NCBI GenBank assembly: GCA_021401465.1 | Contig: JADDMT010000112.1 | Span: 25,134-89,133 of the forward strand | DNA from: Teratosphaeria epicoccoides | Lineage: Eukaryota > Ascomycota > Dothideomycetes > Mycosphaerellales > Teratosphaeriaceae | Direction of reading: 5' to 3' | Length of the DNA stretch: 64,000 nt | In this document: positions 55,047-64,000 of the stretch, in pieces | How the letters are laid out: each line of letters starts with the position of its first letter | Numbering within the stretch: the first letter of the stretch is position 1 | Program-made: the position numbers and the translations under genes | Notes under the pieces: model-generated | Told to the model about the DNA's origin: nothing | What the model saw: only the letters and a program-made list of their open reading frames with translations | Databases searched by the model: none

Positions 55047-55661
55047 GCCACGACTAGACTCCTGCGGGACGCCGTCGATCGGCTCGGCTATCACGCTATC
55101 CAGGAAACCCTAATATGAGGCGTTAGTAAAACCCTCTATTACGCTCCATGTCGTAGGACTAAGAGCGAGACCCGCTAAAGGATCTAGGTCAAGAAGAAAC
55201 CTAGCCTGCGAGAGAGCCTGTTCCTCGGCCTTATCCTCCCTGATCTCACGCTCCTCGAGAGCGCGACTATCCTCGACCTCCTAGTCGACTACGTCTAACT
55301 GTTTTCGAAGACGTATCTCCTTTGCATGCGCCTCTATCATCTTCTGCGAAGCCTTGGCTAGGCCCGCCTTTACACGAATAAGATTAGTAATTAGTCTTTT
55401 CCGCTAATCGCCTAACTTCTTCTATTCGACCTCTGTTACCTTCGCGTCGTAACTCCGACAGTTGCTAAAGTAGCATTACGAACATTTCCCCGAGGAAATA
55501 TGCACCTGACAAACAAGCTTTAACTCTTGACACTAAGTACAGGACTTTATGCTATCCTAGCCCTAACAATAGATTCGATTCGCGCGGCGTTTGCGTTTCT
55601 GCGTTAAAGGGGCGTTAGTGTCTAGGATGACACAAGGCAGTGATGTAGAAAGAGAAGACAT
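55029..55661 (-). pseudogene. Antisense accessory ORF of Gypsy element 1, Zn2Cys6-like plus coiled coil
   Basis: A 211-codon minus-strand frame between pol and the 3' LTR, open except for RIP-type stops (mostly TAG), so the ancestral frame was intact. From MSSLSTSLPC it has a basic patch (QKRKRRANR), then Cys residues spaced C-x2-C-x6-C-x8-C-x2-C with further Cys close by, much like a fungal binuclear zinc cluster. A long charged helix follows (IRVKAGLAKASQKMIEAH, EVEDSRALEEREIREDKAEE), then LLDLDPLAGLALSPTTWSVI. It ends 18 bp inside the 3' end of pol, tail to tail. I do not know this protein as a named family. A DNA-binding role is inference from the Cys spacing. Confidence 0.6.
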
Positions 55662-55728
55662 CACGGCATAAAAAGAAATGACAAGAGAAACCCCGCACTA
55701 ATAAGGTAGCTTAGGGACGAGCTAGGCT

Positions 55729-55741
55729 AAGAGGGGGATAG
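55729..55741 (+). other. Polypurine tract
   Basis: AAGAGGGGGATAG directly before the 3' LTR, the expected plus-strand primer site of an LTR retrotransposon. Confidence 0.85.
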
Positions 55742-56182
55742 TGTCATAAGTGTTAGGAGTACTACGGGTTTCAGGATCGTGAGGGTCCTAAGTGCTATGA
55801 GTTATAGGCATAGTTATAGGAGAAAGGATCTGTCATGTAAGGATAGATCCCCGGATCTGTAGGGTTAGTCTACAGATCTATAGGCCTACAAGGAAGAAGG
55901 GATCTATCGTAGGATGATAGACCCTTAGATCTGTAGGGTTAGTCTACAGATCTACAGACACGGATCTGTCAGGTCTATCGACAGATCTAACAGAGCTACT
56001 CTGTCTCTCTAGTATATAGGGATAGCTTTAGGACAGGTAGTTAGGAGCTTCGTGCTCAATTTAATTCCCTTTCCCTAGGGGATAGTTAGTTACAAGGTTA
56101 ACTGCTATTGTCGATATTCTTCACAGCCCTGTGAATCTAACACCTAGTTACCTTCCTGCTATCGGCACCTACCCTTATGACA
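55742..56182 (+). repeat. 3' LTR of Gypsy element 1
   Basis: 441 bp, starting TGTCATAAG and ending TTATGACA, followed by the TCTGA target duplication. It aligns without gaps to the 5' LTR; the differences I see are transitions. Confidence 0.93.
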
Positions 56183-56280
56183 TCTGACTTAGGTCAGGGG
56201 TTAAGGGATATATAACCCTAGCTAGGAAGAGAAGAATTTTTACCTCTTCTCTTTAATCTATCATGTTTGTTATATATCTA

Positions 56281-56341
56281 ATACCTGACATAATATATTC
56301 ATTCTGTAGCTACTTCCTATACGTAAATCTATTGCCTGTAT
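56281..56341 (-). repeat. Inverted repeat, right arm
   Basis: 61 nt, reverse complement of 49,110-49,170 at 59 of 61 positions. Together with 56,188-56,280 it is the right remainder of the target into which Gypsy element 1 inserted. Confidence 0.85.
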
Positions 56342-56579
56342 GTAGGATTAATTTAAAAGGTTATAAGCCCGGGTTTTACCTGTAGCTAGAAGAATTTGTC
56401 AGAAGAGTATATTTAATCCGCTAGACAATTAAGGGCAGACTAGAGGCTACTACTATACTATGTAAAGGAGACTAGAGCCTGTCAGAGCATGTTAGACAGA
56501 CTCTTAAGACGTAGATAAGATGTGAAAGAGCCTAGCAACTATTTAGACATAGTTGAAAAAAGTTTGTAGTTGTCATAGA
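56342..56579. other. RIP-damaged sequence, origin unclear
   Basis: TA-rich sequence outside the inverted-repeat arm. A short plus-strand frame interrupted by stops could be a retrotransposon relic, but I cannot assign it. Confidence 0.3.
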
Positions 56580-56733
56580 TGTCATGAGTTATAAGCACTA
56601 TAGGCTAAGTCAGAGTACTAGGGCCTAAGTCATAGCATAGTCATAGGAGAAAGGATCTGTCACGTAAGGACAGATCCCTAGATCTGTAGGGTTAGTCTAC
56701 AGATCTATAGGCCTATAGGGGAGAAAGGATCTA
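56580..56733 (+). repeat. Truncated LTR fragment
   Basis: Starts TGTCATGAG like the Gypsy 1 LTR but soon diverges by indels. It continues through the first internal repeat unit and stops at GGATCTA, where a new LTR begins. The junction falls at an internal TGTCATGAG-like word that matches the LTR start. Confidence 0.75.
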
Positions 56734-57815
56734 TGTCATGAGTATTAGGAGTACTATAAGTCACAGGATCGTGAGGGCCCTAAGGACTACAAGTCATAAG
56801 TATAGTTATAGGAGAAAGGATCTGTAGGGTTAGTCTACAGATCTACAGGCCTATAGGGGAGAAGGGATCTGTCATAGGATGACAGACCCTTAGATCTGTA
56901 GGGTTAGTCTATAGATCTACAGACACGGATCTGTTAGGTCTGTCGACAGATCTAACAGAGCTACTCTGTCTCTCTAGTATATAGGGATAGCTTTAAGACA
57001 GGTAGTTAGGAGCTTCGTGCTTAATTTAATTCCCTTTCCCTAGGGGATAGTTAGTTACAAGGACAATTGCCTTTGTCGATATTCTTCATAGCTCTACGAG
57101 TCTAACACCTAGTTACCTTCCTGCTATCGGCACCTACCCTTATGACATTTTGAGCACTACTTCTAAGGAAGCATTAGGGGACTCGTCAAGCGCTTAACAT
57201 ATGCCTATGTTAAGTAGTTCTTTAGCTGTTAGTTTAACTTCTAGTAATAGACAACTAACACTATGAGAACAAGTTGCCGCTATACCTTAAATTACGTAGT
57301 AGCTCGAATCCATTCACCTTAGCGAGATAGCTCTAGCATCTGTCGCAGGTTTAACTACCGGGAATAGACATGGCAATAACGGCTTTAAGATAGGAAGCCC
57401 TACAGAGTTTACAGGATAACGATCTCAAGTCAAGATGTTTATCCTACAATGCTAGTTAGCATTTAACGTAGATACGGAACGGTTTATAACACATTAAAAG
57501 CGAATGATGTACATTGTCTCTTACCTAAAGGGACTAGCGTTCGAGTTTATCTAGCCTTATCTAACAGATTATCTAGATTATGTTAGTAACGTCGAAGCTA
57601 GGAAGACGATAACTAGGGAGATTCTTAACTTAGACAAATCTTTGTTTAAGGCATTACGCGAAGCTTTTAGGCTCGGTAATAAGTAACAAGAGGCTAAGAG
57701 AGCTCTCCTAGGAATCTAGCAGAAGAGTTCCGCTATTAAGTACCGCGCGGACTTTTAGACCCTCTCTGCTCGAGTCAACTAGAATGATAATGCTTTAGCC
57801 GCTTAGTTCTACTAG
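56734..57815 (+). mobile_element. Second Gypsy 1 copy: LTR plus truncated gag
   Basis: LTR at 56,734-57,147 (414 bp; 27 bp shorter than the others, through loss between two GATCT words), then the leader and gag matching 49,699-50,375 closely until TTCTACTAG at 57,815. There the match stops, and a different element begins. The remainder of this copy is not in the window. TAG stops sit at many of the same positions as in copy 1. Confidence 0.88.
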
Positions 57816-58811
57816 TGATATAGATGTATATGCTATATGATATGAAAATATCTCGCAGTGTGACAGAGTAATCCGACCTTTTAGTAGGTATAAGACAGCG
57901 CTGCTTTCTGCTTATTGCAGAGGTAGCGCTAAGGGTGCTTATAACCCCTGACGCTCCTCAATTAGGGAAAGCATGTCCGAGCCTAGCCCCTTAGGGGTAC
58001 CGTAGGAAGAGCGACGTAGGAGCGTCCTACGTCGACAACTGATCCTACTCGGACGACATACAAGCTAACGTATGTACGAAGGACCCCCTTACTATGTGTA
58101 GCAGGGTTACTACATGCTAAGGGCGGGCATCGGAACCTATGCGGCTCTAATAGCCCCCTAGTATTAACCGTATCACTGCCGCTCCTCCTATGAGGATGTC
58201 CCTAGCCTTACTAAGTAATACACGTAGAACGTATAGGGTACGGGATGTAGCACGCTTACACTACGCAAGAGTGAATAGGTAGATAGCCTGCGTAACATGT
58301 GTCATGCGTATACCTTAACACCTTCGTAGCGAGTACGGGGCAGAGGCTGCTAACTTAGGCGGGTTTTAATCTGTTACATGTTAGGCGGCTTCGTAACACC
58401 TTCGCTTCACATGCGGATTAAGATATCAGGAAACTACGAGTACGTACTTTAGTCAATCCTTGAAATTATAGGGCGAGCATGCGCGCCGGCCTCGGCAAGT
58501 AGCTTGGCCGTCCCTATTTAGTCATGACCATGAAGAACGTGTCGCAGAACCTTGGGGTAGTAGGAAAGTACGCGGACGCTCTGCGCGCGCCGCTCGAAAC
58601 AGCAGGAGCGCGCTCCTAGCGCGGGCCTCGCCACATTTCCATGCTAGTAGGCTAGCACGAGTGCAGTCAGCGCACATGCGTGACGGCCGCGTTATCTGTT
58701 ATTACATCATTTAGTCCCCCTTATAAGTCAACTAAAGGCAGGTACTCTACGCATGTAGTTCGAGTCACTAGCTAAACGGTTACGGTAGGCAACAGGGGGG
58801 CTGTTAGAGGG

Positions 58812-58818
58812 TATAAAA
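58812..58818 (+). promoter_or_regulatory. TATA box of the accessory ORF in element 2
   Basis: TATAAAA on the plus strand, 82 bp before the first in-frame ATG (58900) and 157 bp before the second (58975). CT-rich sequence follows, as in fungal core promoters. It points against the direction of the element's own pol. Confidence 0.55.
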
Positions 58819-58899
58819 ACCTCGTCGCTTCCTAAACTTTCCTGTTCTAAGACACTAACATTAACCTCCGCTCCTACTTCGCTTAGCTTGCGCCTCGCC

Positions 58900-60396
58900 A
58901 TGTCTGCGGGTCTAAACTAGAGCTTCTTCTTCTTGAATCAATTAATCAAGATCAACTAACTCATCTTAGCTATAATGGCTTATGTGCTACAGACTAAGTT
59001 TGACGCTACTCGCTCTGCCCGCGATCGTCGCTCGTGTCGACGATGCCTTGACAACCTTAGTAGCTAAGCTGCACACATTTCTCCTCCGCGTGTTAGTAAG
59101 GCGTCCCCTACCCGCGAGGTATGCGTGACTTGTACTAACTAAAGCGTAGCCGAGATCTACGTCAGCGGATTTAATGAGGGCAGTGTCTACCGCAATTGTG
59201 TTAACTATAATAGCAAGCATCAAAAATGCTAAGACCTCCCTAAAGAGGTGTATGGCGAGTATAACTAGCTCTGCTGTAACATCGATAACTTCTAGAGTAC
59301 GCGCGACGAGGGGGTTACTAAAGGCACTCTAACTATAAACAGGCTACAGGCTAAGTACTGCGAGGCACTCGCCTACCTGCTCGGCGCCCTCTCGTGCTTT
59401 ACTGCAACTACTAACTATTCTCACAGTAGTGTTCGCTTCGACTCTCTGCTAACAGGCGAAAACGTTTGTCTAGGTCTGATTGCAGACTTAGTCAAGAAGA
59501 TCTTGAAGGTCCTAACCGTTAGGGTCGAGACCTTCGCCATAGTACGCATATAGTGCGGGTACCCTCTAAGTATGAATGCTAACTTTCTCCGCTAGGCTAA
59601 CGTTAGCGTCGAGAAATATCCGACTAGCTGTCAGCGTCAGCAACTCGGGGCCCTTGCCTCTATTAACAATGACTTTAAGACGCGGATGATCTGCAAGAAG
59701 GTTATCAAGCAATTCACCGCTCCCGCTGCTAAGGCCACGCCCTAGCGCCGTACTAAGAGACAGCCTGCCTCTAAGCCGGTCCTAAGGACTAAGCCGTAAG
59801 TTACTTACTCGAATCCTGTCGCGTGCGTACAGCTAACACATTGTAGCGCCGCTGCCTACGCCGCCTTGACGCTACTGTCTAAGAAGAAGAAGAAGGCTAG
59901 GGCCGAAATTGAGGTTAGCGACAAGGAAGCCGAACCTTCCCTACTTGCGATCCGCACTACGTCTGTCAAGACGCTAAGACACAAGCCTCTAGGCCAGATC
60001 TTTGAGGATGAGGAGGATGACGACGTCTAGGATACCTTCGGTCCTAACGTGATCCCTTCGCGCTATAGTGTCACCGCACTAGTTGCGCCTAAGGGGGACA
60101 CTAAGTCTGATGATGTAGTCGACACTCATGTCAAGAAGCGCAAGATGATCTCGAGGGCCGAGCGCGACAGCCGCAAGCGCGCTCGAGTCTCTTCGCCTTC
60201 TGATGCTAAGGATGAGGTAGTCGTCGCGACTAGGCGCAGTAAGGGTGTCGCTAGCTCTCTGGCTACTATGGGCTCTAAAGACGAGCTCCCTCGCAACCTA
60301 CTAAAGAAGAAGATGCCAGCCTCCCTTCGTGGCGTTGCTACTCCTGTTACTCATGGTCGCTTCGGGGTGTTTAGTAGACCCCGTGCAGGTAGGTAG
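58900..60396 (+). pseudogene. Accessory ORF of Gypsy element 2, antisense to pol, Cys-rich
   Basis: One plus-strand frame of about 499 codons from ATG 58900 (or 474 from 58975), interrupted by RIP-type stops. The N-terminal part has several Cys pairs (SCRRCLDN, VCVTCTN, RNCVNYNSKHQKC, LCCN) that look zinc-binding. A helical middle follows (GLIADLVKKILKVLTVRVETF). Then come basic and acidic runs (LSKKKKKARAE, FEDEEDDDV) and a Lys/Arg-rich tail (KKRKMISRAERDSRKRAR) like a nuclear signal. It ends tail to tail with pol, 215 bp apart, and has its own TATA box. No named family recognised; location and general design parallel the antisense ORF of element 1. Confidence 0.6.
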
Positions 60397-60611
60397 TCCC
60401 TAGTAGACCGTAACAAGAAAGACTCTTCTGCTTCGGGTTTAGTCAGGAAGCCCCCGACTAGTAGTCGCTAAGCATTAGCTACGAAGCTAATCCGAGCATG
60501 TCTCTTGTTCTTCTTAGGTTTATTCTAGGTGTGCCTTTAGGCATCAATAATGTATGAGTAGGGCGTTTGCTTCTCGTTGTTACTTCGCGCGTTATGCGCT
60601 ACATACACGTG

Positions 60612-63600
60612 TCAAGAATTCTGCTCTAGAACCCTCATCTTCCCACGAATCGACCTTCTTAAGCCCTGCTTACACCTCCTCTGCTCTTCGAATTCACGAA
60701 TAGCTTCTAGAGCGTTCTTGCAGTCTTCAGCTAGAACCTATTATGTGTACTTAGGTAGGTATCCTTTCTACTTCACTAGATAGTGCGTTGCGCCCTTGCG
60801 CCGCATACTGTCCTTAATACCCTCGACTTCCTACTCTTCGTTCTCTTCTGCTACTAGCATCAGGTCCGCGGGCCCTTCGCCCTTGCGCTATACCTATGGT
60901 TTAAGTAGAGATACGTAGAAGATGTCGTGCACATAATACGACAATGGCAACGATAGCCAGTACGCCTGCGAGCCTATCGCGTCGCGTATCCGGAAGGGTC
61001 CGACGAACCTTAGCGTCATCTTCTTGCTTAGAAGTTTCAGCTTAAGATTCTTTGTCGACAGTAACACCTTCGTACTAACTACGTACTACATCGGTTTAGC
61101 ATAGGCGTTATTATGTTTAATCTGGGATTCTAAGGCCTTTTTCTAGTGTTCTATTAGCACCGAATGTACCTCGCGCATACGCCGCGCTAATTCCGTGGCA
61201 GCTGGCACCCTCTCCTTAGAAGACTCGTCCTAAGGCAGTTCTAGGTGTATTTCCGGATTAAAGCTATAAAGAATCTGAAATAGCGACATGCGCATAGTAG
61301 CATGCACGCTGTTATTAACTGCGAATTCCGCTATAGGAATTACGTCAGCCTAGGCATCCTGGTTCTTAGCGTAGTAGCACTAAAGGTACTACTTAAGAGT
61401 CTAGTTCATATGTTTAGTCTGACTATTAGTCTGTAGATGGAATGCTGTACTTAGGCGGTGCTTAACACGCGCCTTAAACACAAATTCTTGCTAGTATTCA
61501 CTAGTAAAGACAGAACCTTGATCTAATAGGATACTTCGGGGGACACTAAAGCGCCGTATAACTTCGTCGCAAAGTAGTCGCGCAAGCTCGCCGCTTATGC
61601 ACCTTTTTATACATAGGATGAAGACATTCATCTTAGAGTATTAGTCGACTACTACAAGGACAGCATTAACCACATTGCCTCTCTACTTTGCTAGCGGCAA
61701 ATTAGTAATGAAATCTATGGTTAAGTCTTGCTATAGTCTCTCTAGTAGTAGGAGCGCCTAAGCATCGCCGTAGGGGCAATAGCGCCGAGATTTGCTAATC
61801 TGGCACGTCTAGCAGGATTTGACATAGTCAGAGACATCCTGTTCTAGCGTAGGCTACTAGTATTTGCGCCTAAGAAGTGCGTTCGTCTTCTCTGCGCTAA
61901 AATGGCCCGCGAGTTCATTGTTATGATGAATACAGAGGAGCTGCGAACAGAGTACGCGGTTAGCAGGTACATAGAGCCTATTGTCAAAGTACTATAAGTC
62001 GCCTGACTTAGTCTAATACTTCGGACTACCTGCGGTGTCCTAGAGGGCTACACCCTTATTAATCAACTCCGGTCCTCGCTCTTGCAACCGCTAAATAAGT
62101 CTCGAGAATTCTTCAAAGGGTTCTTTAGACATCGCATACTCACTACATGTAAGCTAGTTAACTACCGCACGGATCGAGCTAGACATAGTCGCTACTACTG
62201 CCAGATAGGAGGGTTCGTCACTAGCGGAGGCTGTAAGGCCCTATTAGACCTGCAGCTAACCTACAAGAGGAGCTAACGACAGATTGCTGCCCTAAACTAC
62301 AAGCTTCGTTTGTAGCGTAGGGAGAAGCTGTTAGTTACCCTACTCTCTAGTGTCGTAGTCTGGTCGTCGCGAGGGACTGTCGGCTAGATTCGTCTTTCCG
62401 GAACGATGCTAGATAACGAAGTCAAAGCTAGCGAGGAAAGTCGCCTACCTTGCTTGTCGACTACTTAGCTGCTTTACTCCCATAAAGCCGCGAAGATTGT
62501 TATGGTTAGTAAGCACCTTAATAGGGTACGCTGCGCCTTCGAGGTAGTGTTAGTACTCCTTGAAGCTGTTAACAATAGCCAAAAGCTCTTAGTCGTGAGT
62601 CTTGTAGTTAAGCTTAGCGCCCTGCATCTTCCGCGACTAGAAGGTAATCAGGTACTATCACGCACTACCTTCATGCGACTAGAGCTGCGATATAATTGCG
62701 GCTATTACGAATTTTAAAGCATTAGTCTCTATTCGGATCTTCGCAGTAGGGTCAAAGTGCTAAAGTATAGGCGTAGTTTAGAAAGATGCTTTAAGTTTAG
62801 AGAAAGTCTTGCTCTAAGCCTCCTCCTAAGGCACTATCCCTAGCTTTTTTCCTCGAACCGCGCCCTTTGCGAGGGCCGTAAGGGGACCCATGATCTTCGA
62901 GTAGGATCGTATGAATCTGCGATAGAAGTTAGTGAATCCTAGGAACACCTGCACTTCTTAGAGAGTAGTTAGCTGTAGCTACTCCGCGATTACGGATACC
63001 CTTCAGTTATCTATGATGACTCCTTCTGTAGAGACGATGTATCCGAGAAACTTAATCCTATCTGTTAGGAATGAGCACTTCTTTAGGTTCGCGTACAGAG
63101 CGAACTTGTAGAGCCGTTCGAGTACTATCCTTAGATGCTAAATATGCTCCTCCTTCGAGTCCTAGTAGACTAGTATATCGTCTAAATATACTACGTAGCA
63201 GGTGTTAACGAGGCCCGCTAGGGCCCTGTTAATATACGCTTAGAACGTTACTAGTGCATTAGTCAAACCGAATGGCATCACTATATACTCGAAGTGTCTG
63301 TACTATGTTCGGAATATAGTCTTCTACTTGTCGCCCTTTCGGATCGGTATCTAGTAGTAGGCGTCCTTCAAGTCGATAGACGAGAAGATGGCGGCGCGAC
63401 TAAGGCGGTCAAGCGTCTCGCTAATAAGTAGTAGGGGGCAGCAGTTCTTCTAGGTTACCGCGTTAAGGCCCCTATAGTTAACGCATAGGCGGAGTATGTT
63501 GTCCTTCTTTAGGACGAACATAACTAACGCTCTAGCCTCGCTGTCGCTTCGTCGGATCCACGCGTTCCTTTGCGCCTTGTAGAGGTAGTCTCGAAGTGTT

Positions 63601-64000
63601 TCGAGCTACGATTCTAACATAGGGTACAGAGGTCGATACGGAGGATTGTAACCCTCCTTAAGGTTAATCGCATGTTCCGCGTCTAGGGCCCGGGTATAGG
63701 CCGCAGCCTCTACGTCAAAAATATCGGCGTATTCCTCTAACTTAGGCAGAAGGGTAACGTCTTCCTTGACGTTCTGTATGCAGACCGCATACAGGCATTA
63801 GACCTTCTTCATGTCCTTGTAGAAGCTATATGCGTCATGTATCTGTACTGTAGGAACTTCGCCTATAGAGCCGTAGAACTAGTTGTTAGTAGCTCCATTA
63901 ACAACGACTCCCTGCTTGTAGCGCTAAGGGCGGCCGAGCAGGAGCTCCTTATTAGGAACGTCTTTAGCGTAGAAGACTTCGTTAGTCTCGCGCACTTCTC
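60612..64000 (-). pseudogene. pol of Gypsy element 2 (degenerate, partial)
   Basis: Read on the minus strand from the window end: protease end (NKELLLGRP), RT (LEEYADIFDVEAAAY, LCVNYRGLNAVT, IFSSIDLKDAYY, VMPFGLTNA, VVYLDDILVY), RNase H (ELLAIVNSFKEY, HYLEGAAYPIKVLTNHNNL, NLADSPSRRPDY), integrase (NNELAGHFSAEKTNALLRRKY, DYVKSC) and a C-terminal chromodomain near 60,650-60,780 (THYLVKWKGY-like with one stop, EAIREFEEQRR). The stop is at 60612-60614. It belongs to a different chromovirus lineage from element 1, as the RT and RNase H sequences differ clearly. Confidence 0.87.

Larger units (their letters stand above)
49258..56182 (+). mobile_element. Full-length Ty3/Gypsy chromovirus, RIP-inactivated
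   Basis: A 6,925-bp element with 441-bp LTRs at both ends, flanked by the 5-bp target duplication TCTGA (49253-49257 and 56183-56187). Order inside: LTR, primer-binding region, gag with CCHC knuckle, protease, reverse transcriptase, RNase H, integrase, chromodomain, an antisense accessory ORF, polypurine tract, LTR. Domain order (integrase after RT) and the terminal chromodomain place it among chromoviruses. Many in-frame stops, mostly TAG, and at least one frameshift (near 52,590) make it inactive. The LTRs are almost identical apart from transitions, suggesting recent insertion followed by RIP. Confidence 0.93.
57816..64000 (-). mobile_element. Second chromovirus (Gypsy element 2), minus strand, cut by window end
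   Basis: Inserted into gag of the second Gypsy 1 copy; the left junction is at 57,816 (TGATATAG). Minus-strand pol runs from the window end to 60,612; an accessory ORF on the plus strand lies between pol and the left end. The left terminal region (57,816 to somewhere before 58,800) should be its 3' LTR, but without the other LTR I cannot set its inner edge. Degenerate throughout with in-frame stops. Confidence 0.8.

Noticed and set aside
59158..59200. Reading the element 2 accessory ORF as a host gene
   Set aside because: It shares the RIP damage of the surrounding element, lies between its pol and its left end, and runs tail to tail with pol.
48700..64000. Alternative genetic code with TAG read as Gln
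   Set aside because: TAG replaces Trp and Gln only in the repeat island. The neighbouring genes use ordinary stops, TAA and TGA breaks also occur, and there is a frameshift; RIP-type damage explains it.

Overview
The window is a fungal nuclear scaffold, most likely from a filamentous ascomycete of the Dothideomycetes (Capnodiales/Mycosphaerellales type). The evidence is short GT..AG introns of about 45-160 nt, a white-collar photoreceptor, a chitin synthase, Zn2Cys6 regulators, the ascomycete kinetochore protein Sos7, and a repeat island full of C-to-T/G-to-A damage of the RIP (repeat-induced point mutation) type. Placement below phylum is inference.

Positions 1-48,700 are gene-rich euchromatin. 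In order it holds: a 5'-cut SET-domain methyltransferase of the ASH1 type; an RS-rich nuclear protein divergent from Sos7, with four 19-bp repeats between them that form tandem upstream ORFs; a mitochondrial TPR-type protein divergent from the V-ATPase assembly factor Vma22; a PHD-finger protein; a gene-poor stretch with an assembly gap inside an 8-bp satellite; a divergent mitochondrial pair (MICOS subunit Mic26/27 and the intermediate peptidase Oct1); a Zn2Cys6 regulator; a class II aldolase-like protein divergent from a small dimeric-barrel protein; white collar-1; a Ras-like GTPase; a small mitochondrial membrane protein; the palmitoyltransferase Erf2; the Fe-S factor Iba57; a decayed GH92 alpha-mannosidase; a tRNA-Asp gene with two insertions; cullin-4; the ESCRT-III protein Snf7; a secreted Cys-rich protein; a class III-like chitin synthase; and a second small secreted Cys-rich protein next to the repeat island. 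Several spliced genes were rebuilt exon by exon by matching phase and protein family.

Positions 48,720-64,000 are a nested, RIP-damaged LTR-retrotransposon island with no intact gene. A complete Ty3/Gypsy chromovirus (49,258-56,182) has two 441-bp LTRs and a 5-bp target duplication. It sits inside an older inverted repeat. A second copy (56,734-57,815) keeps only an LTR and part of gag, and is cut by a different chromovirus that runs on the minus strand to the window end.

The most unusual feature is shared by both retroelements. Each carries an extra ORF between the end of pol and the 3' LTR, on the opposite strand and converging on pol. In the first element this ORF is basic, has cysteine spacing like a Zn2Cys6 cluster, and is followed by a coiled coil. 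In the second it is about 500 codons, Cys-rich, and has its own TATA box. Together they suggest a cis-antisense accessory module of fungal chromoviruses.
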